Assembly (NCBI GenBank): GCA_963727545.1
Contig: CAVSGS010000012.1
Location: forward strand, 372,001 to 436,000
Origin: Flexifilum sp963727545
GTDB taxonomy: Bacteria > Chloroflexota > Anaerolineae > Aggregatilineales > Phototrophicaceae
Direction of reading: 5' to 3'
Length of the DNA stretch: 64,000 bases
The translations under genes and the position numbers were made by a program. Within the stretch, counting starts at the first letter, position 1, and the number at the start of each line of letters is the position of its first letter. Below the pieces are notes generated by a model. It ran no database searches and was not told the DNA's origin. It saw only the letters and a program-made list of their open reading frames with translations. This document shows, in pieces, positions 28,356-37,311 of this stretch.

Positions 28356-29597
28356 GTGATTTTGGAAGATTACAGCAGCGTCGAAGAATTACTGAGCAAG
28401 CGTGACGTCAAACGCGCTGAAATCCTGATCGCCCGTCGCCTACGCGCCGATCTACCGGCAGCGGATCGCGCCAAATATCTGATCGCCCGCGCGCACGCCC
28501 GTCTGCTGAGCGCTCGCCCGGACGACGCACTCGACGATCTCAAGACAGCACGCGACCTAGCTTCAGCGGATTTCGACACCGCCTACACGCTTGAGCTGAC
28601 CGGTGACTGCTATTTCGCTCGCTTCGAACTCGCCAGCGTCGGTTTCGCCGACCGCGCCGACACCGCTCACGCGCTGGCAGCTTACGATCAATTGCTGGAA
28701 CGATTTCCCCATTACAACAATCGCGGTTGGATCCAGTATCAACGCGGGCGGGTACTGCTCTCCGAGCGGCAGATTGACAAAGCGCTTGCCTGTTTTCAGC
28801 AGGCGTTGACACTGCCTAACACTATCCCGACGTTGACTGCCTACAGTTACGAACGGCTGGCTTTTGTCGCCTTCTACGAACAGCGCGAATCCGCTCAAGC
28901 CCTCGACTTGCTCAGTCAAGCGGTGGCGACCTACCCTGCCGGCGAAGATCGGACGTGGCTGGTGCACGTCTACACGCTGCGCAGCCACGTGCTCCGCGAT
29001 CTGCAGGATTATCCCGCTGCCGTCGATGCCGCCAACGCCGCAATCCACGCCGCCGAGGACAAGAGCGCGCTCGGCGAAGCGCTGCTGAATGCCGCCGAAA
29101 CCCTCAGCTTGATCGAAGGGCGCGAGCGTGAAGTCATCGCCGACTTGCAGCAGTACATCCAAATCAGCAAGAAACCGCTGGGGATCGACGTCACGTGGTC
29201 GCGCGTTCACGAAATGCTCGGCGATGCACTCTACCGGAACGGACAGCTTCCCGCCGCCGTCGCCGCTTATGAAGCCGCGCTGGACTTCAACCCGTATACG
29301 CCATGGGAAGTCTCGCTGCATTACCGCATCGCCCGAACCCTCTACCAACTGGGCGACTACGAGAAATCAGCGCAAGCGATCCAGACGATGCTCCAAGCCG
29401 CCGAAGCCGATGGTCAGGTCGTCGGCGATTATCGCGTCTACAACATCCTCGGCAATGCCTATTTCGCCCTCAGCAGTTACGACGAAGCCATCAGCGCCTA
29501 CCAGACCGCACTGGAATATGCGCCCGCCAACGCCGAGAACCTCGACAAGATCAAGCAGTATTATCAGTTCGCCCGCGAACTCAGCCACCCGGTATAA
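28356..29597 (+). CDS. TPR-repeat protein
   Basis: A soluble, all-helical protein of 413 residues with no signal peptide or membrane segment. TPR units are visible throughout, for example RGRVLLSERQIDKALACFQQ, LGDALYRNGQLPAAVAAYEA, IARTLYQLGDYEKSAQAIQT and LGNAYFALSSYDEAISAYQT. TPR proteins are scaffolds for protein contacts; no partner is evident. The start is GTG at 28356. It follows the fabF terminator and is upstream of trmFO by 41 bases; a TATAAT at 29593 overlaps its stop and may give trmFO its own promoter. Confidence 0.85.
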   Translation: MILEDYSSVEELLSKRDVKRAEILIARRLRADLPAADRAKYLIARAHARLLSARPDDALDDLKTARDLASADFDTAYTLELTGDCYFARFELASVGFADRADTAHALAAYDQLLERFPHYNNRGWIQYQRGRVLLSERQIDKALACFQQALTLPNTIPTLTAYSYERLAFVAFYEQRESAQALDLLSQAVATYPAGEDRTWLVHVYTLRSHVLRDLQDYPAAVDAANAAIHAAEDKSALGEALLNAAETLSLIEGREREVIADLQQYIQISKKPLGIDVTWSRVHEMLGDALYRNGQLPAAVAAYEAALDFNPYTPWEVSLHYRIARTLYQLGDYEKSAQAIQTMLQAAEADGQVVGDYRVYNILGNAYFALSSYDEAISAYQTALEYAPANAENLDKIKQYYQFARELSHPV

Positions 29598-29638
29598 TGG
29601 GGGCGTTCGCCCGATTCAATCAGCTTATTGGAGTATGC

Positions 29639-30994
29639 ATGACGAAAGACGTCAGCGTGATCGGCGGCGGTCTTGCCGGGTCGGAAGCGGCATGGCAGCT
29701 TGCCGAACGCGGGTTCAAGGTCAACCTATACGAGATGCGACCGCGCACGACGACCGGCGCGCACGTGAGCGACCGCCTCGCCGAACTCGTCTGCAGCAAC
29801 TCATTCGGCTCGAAACAGCCGGATCGCGCGCCCGGACTGCTGAAAACGGAGTTGGAGCAGCTCCACTCGTTGCTGCTCGCCTGTGCCGAGCGCTCAGCAC
29901 TCCCGGCGGGCGGTGCGCTGGCGGTCGACCGCGAAGCCTTCGCCCAAGCGGTGACCGATGCCATCAACGATCACCCCAACATCAGCTTAATCCGCGAGGA
30001 AGTGACCGAGATCCCGACAGGTCCGACCATCATCGCTACCGGTCCGCTCACTTCACCCAAGCTGGCGGCGAGCTTAGCGAAACTGACCGGGCAGGAATAT
30101 CTCTATTTCTACGATGCCCTTTCGCCGATCGTCACCGCCGAGAGCATCAACATGGAAATCGCTTTTCGCGCCAGCCGCTACGGGCGCGACCGGGGCGACG
30201 AAACCGGCGACTACATCAACTGCCCGATGACCAAAGCGCAGTATGACCATTTCATCACCGAATTACTCGCTGCCGAGCGGATCGAACTACGCGACTTCGA
30301 GCAAGAGGACGATCAGTTCTTCGAGGGCTGCCTACCGATCGAGCAGATCGCGGCGCGTGGTCACGATGCCCTGAAGTTCGGTCCCATGAAACCGGTCGGG
30401 CTGCACGATCCGCGCACCGGAGCGCGTTTCTACGCCGTCGTCCAACTGCGACAGGACAATCTCGCCGGGACGCTCTATAATCTGGTCGGCTTCCAGACCA
30501 ACGTCCGTTGGGGCGATCAGAAGCGAATTTTGCGGCTGATTCCCGGTCTGGAGCAAGCGGAGTTCGTGCGCTTGGGGCAAATGCACCGTAACACGTTCAT
30601 GAATTCACCCGTGCTGCTCGAACCGACGCTCGCCTTGAAGTCGCGCCCGGACCTGTTCTTCGCCGGGCAGATCACCGGCGTCGAGGGTTACATGGGTAAC
30701 GTCGCCACCGGTTTAGTCGCCGGGATCAACCTGGCGCGGCAGTTGCAAGGCAAACCCGGTTGGGACATCCCACCGGTGACCATGCTCGGCGCGTTGTGTC
30801 ACTACGTCACCCATGCTGATCCGGCGTACTTCCAGCCGATGAAAGCGAATTTCGGCATCATGCCGAAGATTGAACCGCACATCAAGGACAAACGGATTCG
30901 TTATGGCGCCTACGTCGAGCGCGCTCGCCAAGCGATGAACGCCTCGATCCCTTTACTTGAAGATGCTTATCTGACCATGGAGACTATTTCGTGA
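29639..30994 (+). CDS. trmFO: Methylenetetrahydrofolate-tRNA-(uracil-5-)-methyltransferase TrmFO
   Basis: A 451-residue flavoprotein that methylates U54 of tRNA (T loop) using methylenetetrahydrofolate. It has the FAD dinucleotide fold at the start (VSVIGGGLAGSEAAWQLAER), the family blocks YEMRP and LAELVCSNSFGS, GGALAVDREAFA, YLYFYDALSPIV, NCPMTKAQYDHFI and GQMHRNTFMNSP, and the C-terminal FAGQITGVEGYMGNVATGL. The ATG at 29639 follows TTGGAG. Its last bases overlap the GTG of the peptidase gene. Confidence 0.96.
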   Translation: MTKDVSVIGGGLAGSEAAWQLAERGFKVNLYEMRPRTTTGAHVSDRLAELVCSNSFGSKQPDRAPGLLKTELEQLHSLLLACAERSALPAGGALAVDREAFAQAVTDAINDHPNISLIREEVTEIPTGPTIIATGPLTSPKLAASLAKLTGQEYLYFYDALSPIVTAESINMEIAFRASRYGRDRGDETGDYINCPMTKAQYDHFITELLAAERIELRDFEQEDDQFFEGCLPIEQIAARGHDALKFGPMKPVGLHDPRTGARFYAVVQLRQDNLAGTLYNLVGFQTNVRWGDQKRILRLIPGLEQAEFVRLGQMHRNTFMNSPVLLEPTLALKSRPDLFFAGQITGVEGYMGNVATGLVAGINLARQLQGKPGWDIPPVTMLGALCHYVTHADPAYFQPMKANFGIMPKIEPHIKDKRIRYGAYVERARQAMNASIPLLEDAYLTMETIS

Positions 30995-32055
30995 CCGTTT
31001 TACGCAAACTCATTTTGATTCTGTTGATCGCGGCGGTGGCATCGGTCGCCAGCGCTCAAGATACGCCCGATCAGTTCAGCGGCGATCTCGCCCTTCAGTA
31101 CGTCGCCGACCAAATGGCGGTCGGTCCGCACCCGGTCGCCTCACAAGGCTTGATCGACGCGGGCAACGTTATCCTCAATCAACTGGATGGCTACGGCTGG
31201 ACGACTTCCGAAGATTGGCACGTCGTCAATCTGGGCAACCGCAGCACCTTCGGTGCCGATGCCCAAAAGACGCTCGACTTGTGGCAGCCGCTCGAAGTCG
31301 GGACGCTGCTCAGCGATCAACTGAGCGGAACCAGCGACCGCCCAATCAGCTTTGACCCGCTGATCGTCCCGGTGCGCAATTTGGTCGCCAGCACCGGCAG
31401 CGGCAACACGATCATCATCGGCGCGCACTACAACTCGCGCCTGTTCGCCGATCACGACACCGACCCGGAGAAGCAGTTCGACCCGATGCCCGGCGCTAAC
31501 GACGGCGGCAGCGGCGTCGCCGTGCTGCTGGAAATGGCGCGCGTGATCAGCGAGTATTACACGCCCAATCAGGAAATCCGCTTGGTCTTCTTCGACGCCG
31601 AGGACAACGGTCACATCGAGCCGTGGGCGTCGCTGCTGCCCCAAACCAACGGCTTCCTGATCGGCTCTGCGCTCTACGCCAACACCTTGAGCGCCGACGC
31701 GACCGTCGATTACATGGTGCTGGTCGATATGGTCGGCGACATGGATCAAAAGCTGCCGATTGAGGGCTACTCCAATCAAGTCGCGCCCGATCTCACCAGC
31801 GCGATTTGGGCGACTGCCGCCGATCTCGGCTACGGCGACCAGTTCATCACCACGCCGCGCAGCCCGGTCACCGACGATCACGTGCCTTTTATCCAGCGCG
31901 GGATTCCCTCGGTGGACATCATCGACCTCGACTATCCCTACTGGCACACCGCCGAGGACACGCTCGATAAAGTCAGCGCGGACAGCCTTGAGCGCGTCGG
32001 GCGGACGCTGATCGCCTATTTGGAGCAGACCGGCGCGATCACCCGCAAAGGTTGA
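30991..32055 (+). CDS. Secreted M28-family metallopeptidase
   Basis: A 354-residue zinc aminopeptidase-like protein with an N-terminal signal peptide (LILILLIAAVASVASAQ). The two-zinc site is readable: His in IIGAHYNS, bridging Asp in GANDGGSGVAVLLEMAR, the catalytic Glu and next ligand in FFDAEDNGH, Asp in VLVDMVGDMD, and the last His in PYWHTAEDTLDKV. It should act outside the membrane on peptides; a glutaminyl-cyclase-like activity is a possible alternative within this fold. The start is GTG in a GTGA overlap with trmFO. Confidence 0.9.
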   Translation: MTVLRKLILILLIAAVASVASAQDTPDQFSGDLALQYVADQMAVGPHPVASQGLIDAGNVILNQLDGYGWTTSEDWHVVNLGNRSTFGADAQKTLDLWQPLEVGTLLSDQLSGTSDRPISFDPLIVPVRNLVASTGSGNTIIIGAHYNSRLFADHDTDPEKQFDPMPGANDGGSGVAVLLEMARVISEYYTPNQEIRLVFFDAEDNGHIEPWASLLPQTNGFLIGSALYANTLSADATVDYMVLVDMVGDMDQKLPIEGYSNQVAPDLTSAIWATAADLGYGDQFITTPRSPVTDDHVPFIQRGIPSVDIIDLDYPYWHTAEDTLDKVSADSLERVGRTLIAYLEQTGAITRKG

Positions 32056-32088
32056 TGTGCTACACTTGCCGAAAACGAGAAGGAAACT

Positions 32089-33267
32089 ATGCCCGTTCCT
32101 GCAAATCGACTAAGTCAACTCCCCGCTTACCCGCTGGCGGTGCTCGGCGCGCGCGTCCGCGAATTGACGGCAGCCGGTCACGACGTCATCGGGCTGGATA
32201 TCGGCAGCCCGGATATGCCGCCGCCCGACTGCGTGATCGACGAGTTGGAACGCTCGGCGCGCGATCCGGGGCACCACAGCTACGCCGGTTATAAGGGCAC
32301 GCCCGCCTTCCGCGCCGCCGTCGCCGACTACTATCAGCGGCGCTTCGGCGTGACGCTCGACCCGGAAACGCAGGTCGTCCCGCTGCTTGGCAGCAAGGAG
32401 GGGATCGTCAACCTCACCCTCGCCTATCTCGATCGCGGCGATTTGGCGCTCGTCCCTGACGTCGGCTATCCGTCCTATACCATGGGCGCGCGTCTCGCCG
32501 GTGCCGATTATCATTACCTGCCGGTCACTGAGTCGGGCGGTTACCTGCCCGACTTCGACGCGGTATCGGCTGATGTGCTGACCAATGCCAAGCTGTTGTG
32601 GATCAACTACCCCAACAACCCGACCGGTGCGGTCGCCGACGCCGCTTTCTACCAGCGCGCCGTCGATTTCTGCAACGCCCACGATCTACTGTTGGCGTCG
32701 GATAATCCCTACGTCGAGGTGACTTACGATGGTTTCGTCGCCGGGAGCGCACTCCAAGCCCGCGATGCGCTGAACTGCACGGTCGAGTTCATCTCGTTCT
32801 CGAAATCCTACAACATGGCGGGTTGGCGGCTTGGTGCGGCGGTCGGCTCGACCGAAGCGATCAGGACGCTGATGCAGGTCAAGACCAACATGGACAGCGG
32901 GCATTTCCGCCCGATTTATGACGCCGGTGTGGTCGCGCTGAATCAGGTCTCGCGCGAGTGGATCGACCAGCGCAACGCCATCTATCAGCGCCGCCGCGAC
33001 CGCATTTTAGCGGCGTTACCCAAAGTCGGCTTGAGCGCCCAACCGTCGCAAGGCTCACTCTACGTCTGGGCGCACCTCACCGACGCGAGTTTTGCCGATG
33101 GTGCCAGCTACGCCGAAGCCGCGCTGGTCAACGCGCACGTGTCGGTCGCGCCGGGGCAGATTTACGGTCCCGGCGGCATGAACGACGTGCGCATCAGCGT
33201 CGGGGTCGCTGACGCGCGGCTCGAAGAAGCCTTAAATCGTTTAAAGTCGTGGTATGCCTCCCGGTGA
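32089..33267 (+). CDS. PLP-dependent class I/II aminotransferase
   Basis: A 392-residue fold-type I aminotransferase. The PLP lysine is in SFSKSYNMAGWRLGAA; WINYPNNPTGAVAD and SDNPYVEV hold the cofactor Asn and Asp; the carboxylate-binding Arg is in MNDVRISVGV. The order and the N-terminal DIGSPDMPPPDCVIDEL resemble LL-diaminopimelate or alanine aminotransferase-like enzymes, but the substrate cannot be fixed. It lies 33 bases after the peptidase and overlaps the hflX upstream region, so the run trmFO to hflX may be one transcript. Confidence 0.88.
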   Translation: MPVPANRLSQLPAYPLAVLGARVRELTAAGHDVIGLDIGSPDMPPPDCVIDELERSARDPGHHSYAGYKGTPAFRAAVADYYQRRFGVTLDPETQVVPLLGSKEGIVNLTLAYLDRGDLALVPDVGYPSYTMGARLAGADYHYLPVTESGGYLPDFDAVSADVLTNAKLLWINYPNNPTGAVADAAFYQRAVDFCNAHDLLLASDNPYVEVTYDGFVAGSALQARDALNCTVEFISFSKSYNMAGWRLGAAVGSTEAIRTLMQVKTNMDSGHFRPIYDAGVVALNQVSREWIDQRNAIYQRRRDRILAALPKVGLSAQPSQGSLYVWAHLTDASFADGASYAEAALVNAHVSVAPGQIYGPGGMNDVRISVGVADARLEEALNRLKSWYASR

Positions 33268-33284
33268 GGCAAATAGAGAACCTT

Positions 33285-34589
33285 ATGGAACGTGAACTGA
33301 TTCAGCAGCGCGAACGCGCCTTTCTCGTCGGCTTAGGATTGCGTGGCAGTCACCCACTCTTGAGCGTCGAAGACTCGCTGCGCGAACTGCGCCTGCTCGC
33401 CGATACCGCCGGGATGGAGATCGTCGGCGAAATCTGGCAGAACGTCGGGCACATTGACCCGGCGACTTTCGTCGGATCGGGCAAAGTCGAGGAGATCAAA
33501 GAGGCGCTGCTCGTCGCCGAGGCGCAGGTCGTGATCTTCGATGATGAACTGTCGCCGCGCCACCAGCGCGAGTTGGAACAGCGCTTCGGCGAGGAAATAA
33601 AGGTGCTTGACCGTTCAGCGCTAATCCTCGACATCTTCGCCCAGCACGCCAGCACCCGCGAGGGTGCGCTTCAGGTCGAATTAGCGCAGTACGAGTATCG
33701 CTTGCCCCGGCTCACCCGCGCGTGGACGCACCTCGCGCGACAGGGTGGCGGTGCCTCCGGGCGCGGCGGCACCGGCGGCGTCGGCTTGCGTGGTCCCGGC
33801 GAGACGCAGCTTGAAGTCGACCGTCGCGACATCCGCCGTCGCATCAGCAAATTGAAGGAAGAGATCGAGCACGTCCGCGCCCATCGCAGCCGCCACCGTT
33901 CGCAGCGCGACCGTTCCGGCATTCCGTTGATCGCGCTGGTCGGCTACACCAACGCCGGGAAATCGACGCTGCTGCGCGCGCTCACCGGCGCGGATGTCTA
34001 CATCGCCAACCAGTTGTTCGCCACCCTCGACCCGACCACGCGCAAGCTCAATCTTCCCAGCGGACGGCAGGCGTTGATCACCGACACGGTCGGCTTCATC
34101 CAGAAACTGCCGACAACCCTGATCGCCGCCTTCCGCGCGACGCTGGAGGAGATCGCCGACGCCGACATCATCCTCGAAGTTGCCGAAGTCAATCACCCGA
34201 ACGTGATCCAGCATCTCGAAAGCGTCGAGGACACGCTCGCCGAGATCGACGTGCCACCAGTGCCGCGCATTCTGGTCTGGAACAAGATCGACCAGTGGGG
34301 CGACCAACCCTTGCCCATGATCGACAACGCGGACGAGTACGCTGCCGAGGTCGCCGTCTCCGCGACCGAGAACACCGGTCTGGATCGACTGCGCGAAGCC
34401 ATCGAGACGGTGTTAGCGTCAGCGCTTTACAAGGTCACGCTCAAGCTGCCCTACGAGCGCGGCGAGTTGGTTTCGCAGCTGCACGAACTCGGTTCGGTGC
34501 AGAGTCAAAAGCACGTCGAAGACGGTATTTTGCTCACGGTCCAGCTGCCGCACGCCATCTACGAACGCTACAAAGCATATCGGGTCTGA
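33285..34589 (+). CDS. hflX: GTPase HflX
   Basis: A 434-residue ribosome-associated GTPase that splits stalled or stressed ribosomes. The N-terminal HflX domain includes NVGHIDPATFVGSGKVEEI and DELSPRHQRELE; a helical linker with the Gly-rich loop (GRGGTGGVGLRGPGETQLE) follows. The G domain has GYTNAGKSTLL (G1), ITDTVGFIQKLP (G3) and NKID (G4). Start 33285 (MERELIQQRE) is preferred to GTG at 33249, which would add 12 untypical residues. Confidence 0.95.
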   Translation: MERELIQQRERAFLVGLGLRGSHPLLSVEDSLRELRLLADTAGMEIVGEIWQNVGHIDPATFVGSGKVEEIKEALLVAEAQVVIFDDELSPRHQRELEQRFGEEIKVLDRSALILDIFAQHASTREGALQVELAQYEYRLPRLTRAWTHLARQGGGASGRGGTGGVGLRGPGETQLEVDRRDIRRRISKLKEEIEHVRAHRSRHRSQRDRSGIPLIALVGYTNAGKSTLLRALTGADVYIANQLFATLDPTTRKLNLPSGRQALITDTVGFIQKLPTTLIAAFRATLEEIADADIILEVAEVNHPNVIQHLESVEDTLAEIDVPPVPRILVWNKIDQWGDQPLPMIDNADEYAAEVAVSATENTGLDRLREAIETVLASALYKVTLKLPYERGELVSQLHELGSVQSQKHVEDGILLTVQLPHAIYERYKAYRV

Positions 34590-34591
34590 TT

Positions 34592-34840
34592 ATGTTCAAA
34601 CGGATTGATCGCTCTCCCACGCTCGCCCGCTGGCTGGAACAGCTCTCAGCGACGCTCGCCAAGCAGCGCGGCTTGACCATCGTGATCGGCGTCGTGCTGG
34701 TCGCGGTCAGCTTCGTCGTCCAGTTGATCAACGTCTACAATCCCTCGCAGACGCTCGATTTAATCTGGACGATCACGCATCACGTCGGGCTGCTGCTGGC
34801 GCTGATCGGTTTTCTGCTGGTGGAACCATTGGGACAGTAG
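34592..34840 (+). CDS. Small two-helix membrane protein
   Basis: An 82-residue protein beginning two bases after the hflX stop. After a basic N-terminus (FKRIDRSPTLARWLEQLS) come two hydrophobic segments, LTIVIGVVLVAVSFVVQLI and ITHHVGLLLALIGFLLVE. I do not recognise the family. Tight spacing between hflX and the acetyltransferase gene suggests co-expression. Confidence 0.65.
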   Translation: MFKRIDRSPTLARWLEQLSATLAKQRGLTIVIGVVLVAVSFVVQLINVYNPSQTLDLIWTITHHVGLLLALIGFLLVEPLGQ

Positions 34841-34845
34841 CGATC

Positions 34846-35620
34846 ATGCCGTCGTTTGAATACCGGGTCCTCGATACGCTCGACGAATTCGAGGCTGCCC
34901 ACGCGCTGGAGATCGCTATCTGGGGGCTGCACCCGCGCGATGCCGTCGCCGTCAATCTGCTGGTCGCATTGCAGCACAGCGGCGGCACACTGGTCGGCGC
35001 TTATGACGACACTGAACTGATCGGGATTGCCCTTGCTTTCCCCGCTCACGTTGACTGGGCGCTGGTCGCTGTGGTCGCACCTCGCCGGCGTCGACCGGCG
35101 CTATCAAGGTCAGGGCATCGGCTTCGCGCTCAAGCGCTTTCAACGCGACTGGGCGCTCGCCAACGGCTTTGACGAAATGCGCTGGACCTTCGACCCGCTT
35201 CAGCGTGGCAACGCCAACTTCAATCTGCACCGCCTCGGCGCGACGGTCAACCGCTATTACCGCAACCTCTACGGCGTGATGGAGGACGAGATCAACAATG
35301 CCGCCTCGCCTTCGGATCGGGTTGAGGCGATCTGGCGGCTGCGCGATCCCCGCGTCGAGGCGCACTTGACCACCCCATCCGCGCCGACTGTCACCGCCGA
35401 CACCCCTACCCTGCTCAGCGATCAGGGTCAGCCGGTGCCGTCCGCGCTTGATCTGCATCATCCCCGTTATCAGGTACAGATTCCGCGCCGCTTGAGCGAT
35501 TGTCCCGATCCGCTGGCATGGCGCTTGGCGCTGCGCGAGACGCTCGAAACCGCTTTCGCTCATGGCTACACCGCCGTCGATTTCAGCGAAGACAACGCTT
35601 ATCTGCTGGAACGTATATGA
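34846..35620 (+). CDS. GNAT-like acetyltransferase of the COG3375 type (frameshifted)
   Basis: The N-terminal part (MPSFEYRVLDTLDEFEAAHA, EIAIWGLHPRDAVAV, GGTLVGAYDD, LIGIALAFPA) is split from the rest by an indel near 35057. The other frame continues GRWSLWSHLAGVDRRYQGQG with the acetyl-CoA loop pattern RYQGQGIGFALK, then FDPLQRGNANFNLHRLGATV and YYRNLYGVM. The repaired protein has about 257 residues. This block order is that of the predicted GNAT proteins grouped as COG3375; the acceptor is unknown. Confidence 0.75.
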
Positions 35621-35663
35621 AGGTTGCCTAAAAAGTCGGGCAAAAGATCAGCGGCTTGTCTTT

Positions 35664-35691
35664 TTGCTCTATCTGGCATTTGAAATATAAT
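35664..35691 (+). promoter_or_regulatory. Putative sigma-70-type promoter of the ABC transporter operon
   Basis: TTGCTC (35664-35669) and TATAAT (35686-35691) are 16 bases apart, about 50 bases before the binding-protein ATG. TTGGAGG near 35731 is a strong ribosome site. A weak hairpin (GCAAAAGA with TCTTTTTGC, 35640-35667) just upstream may end the preceding transcript. Confidence 0.5.
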
Positions 35692-35742
35692 TTCACCAGT
35701 ATGTCCCCGTTTTAATCTTGTGTTACGTTTTGGAGGTTCATT

Positions 35743-37236
35743 ATGTCAACGCGAGCGCGGCTTATACCCTTGTTGCTGCTCCTGATTCTGGCGCTGTCCG
35801 CCGGTGCAGTCATGGCGCAAGACGCAACTGAAACCCCAGCGTCCCTTCCTGACCTCGGTGGTCGCGAGATCACCATCGCGGTCGAGAATGCTTACCCGCC
35901 CTACAACTACATTGACGAAAGCGGCAATGCGGTTGGCTGGGACTACGACACCTTCAACGACATCTGTAAGCTGATCAACTGCGTGCCGGTTTACCAGCAG
36001 ATGGCATGGGATGGAATGCTGATCGCCGTTTCGCAGGGTCAGGTTGACGTCGCGGCTGACGGCATCACCTACACGGATGAGCGCGCGCAATCGGTCGATT
36101 TCTCCAACCTGTATCAGGCTTACGACGAGACTCTGCTCGTTCGCGCTGACGAAGACCGCTTCACCACCGCTGACGAACTCAAGGCGATCCCCGATTTCCG
36201 CATCGGCACGCAAATTGGCACAACCAACGAAATCACCGCGCATAACCTGTTCGGCGCAGACAATGTCAAGTCCTACGACACCTTCGGCGCAGCGATTGAA
36301 GCGCTGCTCAACAACGACGTCGATGCGGTCGTCGTTGACCGTCCCGCCGCCGAGGGCTACATCACGGCGCAGGGTGGCATGAAGACGCTCGAAGAATCGC
36401 TGGCAGGGACCGAAGGTCTCGCCTTCGCCTACCCCAAGGGCAGCGATTTGGTCGAGCCGATCAATGCGGCAATGGCAGCACTGCAAGCCAGCGGTCGTTG
36501 GGATCAAATCTACACCCGCTGGTTCAACGAACCGGATCTGCCTGACCTCGCCGGTCGCGAAGTCGCCATCGCGGTCGAAAACGCCTATCCGCCCTACAAC
36601 TACATCGACGAGAATGGCGATGCAATCGGCTGGGACTACGATACGTTTAACGTGATCTGCCAGCGTCTCAACTGCGTGCCGGTTTACCAACAGATGGCAT
36701 GGGATGGAATGCTGCTCGCCGTCTCGCAGGGTCAGGTTGACGTCGCGGCTGATGGTATCACCTACACCGCCGAGCGCGCCCAGACCGTCGATTTCGGCAG
36801 CCTGTACCAGTCCTATGACGAGACGCTGCTCGTCCGCGCTGACGAAGACCGCTTCACCAACGCCGAAGAACTCAAGGCGATCCCCGGTTTCTTGGTCGGC
36901 ACGCAAATCGGCACGACCAACGAGATCACCGCGCATAACCTGTTCGGCGCAGACAATGTCAAGTCCTACGAGCAGTTCCCGGTCGCCGTCCAAGCGCTGC
37001 TCAACAACGACGTCGATGCAGTCGTGGTCGACCGTCCCGCCGCTGAGGGCTACATCACGGCGCAGGGCGGCATGAAAACTCTGCCCGAATCGCTCGCCGG
37101 AACTGAAGGTCTCGCCTTCGCCTATCCCAAGGGCAGCGACCTCGTCGAGCCGATCAACGCAGCGATGGCAGCGCTAGAAGCCGACGGCACGTGGGACGAC
37201 ATCTACCACAAGTGGTTCGACTCCCCCAGCAGCTAG
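35743..37236 (+). CDS. Amino-acid ABC transporter binding protein with two tandem SBP domains
   Basis: A secreted protein of 497 residues: signal peptide (LIPLLLLLILALSAGAVMAQ), then two full family 3 solute-binding domains of 231 residues each (35-265 and 266-497). Each has AVENAYPPYNYID, GWDYDTFN, NCVPVYQQMAWDGML, ADGITYT.ERAQ, LLVRADEDRF, GTQIGTTNEITAHNLFGADN and DAVVVDRPAAEGYI. The copies agree at roughly five in six positions by eye. Usual family members have one domain of about 250 residues. The family delivers polar or acidic amino acids to an ABC permease; the permease and ATPase genes follow. Two linked domains would raise local substrate concentration. No lipobox is seen, so anchoring is unclear. 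Confidence 0.92.
   Translation: MSTRARLIPLLLLLILALSAGAVMAQDATETPASLPDLGGREITIAVENAYPPYNYIDESGNAVGWDYDTFNDICKLINCVPVYQQMAWDGMLIAVSQGQVDVAADGITYTDERAQSVDFSNLYQAYDETLLVRADEDRFTTADELKAIPDFRIGTQIGTTNEITAHNLFGADNVKSYDTFGAAIEALLNNDVDAVVVDRPAAEGYITAQGGMKTLEESLAGTEGLAFAYPKGSDLVEPINAAMAALQASGRWDQIYTRWFNEPDLPDLAGREVAIAVENAYPPYNYIDENGDAIGWDYDTFNVICQRLNCVPVYQQMAWDGMLLAVSQGQVDVAADGITYTAERAQTVDFGSLYQSYDETLLVRADEDRFTNAEELKAIPGFLVGTQIGTTNEITAHNLFGADNVKSYEQFPVAVQALLNNDVDAVVVDRPAAEGYITAQGGMKTLPESLAGTEGLAFAYPKGSDLVEPINAAMAALEADGTWDDIYHKWFDSPSS
35845..37230 (+). repeat. Internal tandem duplication, 2 x 693 bp
   Basis: The DNA from 35845 (CTTCCTGACCTC) recurs from 36538 (CTGCCTGACCTC) with a period of 693 bases, keeping frame. 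Stretches such as the one around AACCTGTTCGGCGCAGACAA are identical in both halves. Confidence 0.9.
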
Positions 37237-37255
37237 TAAGTATTTCGTGCGTAAG

Positions 37256-37287
37256 GGAAGGCTTAGGCGTGAAAACCTGAGCCTTCC
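37256..37287 (+). terminator. Intra-operon hairpin between binding protein and permease genes
   Basis: GGAAGGCTTAGG (37256-37267) pairs with CCTGAGCCTTCC (37276-37287) through a CGTGAAAA loop. There is no T-run, so partial termination or 3'-end protection of the binding-protein message is more likely than a full stop. Confidence 0.6.
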
Positions 37288-37311
37288 GGCTTATCATTGA
37301 CGGGAATCCTC

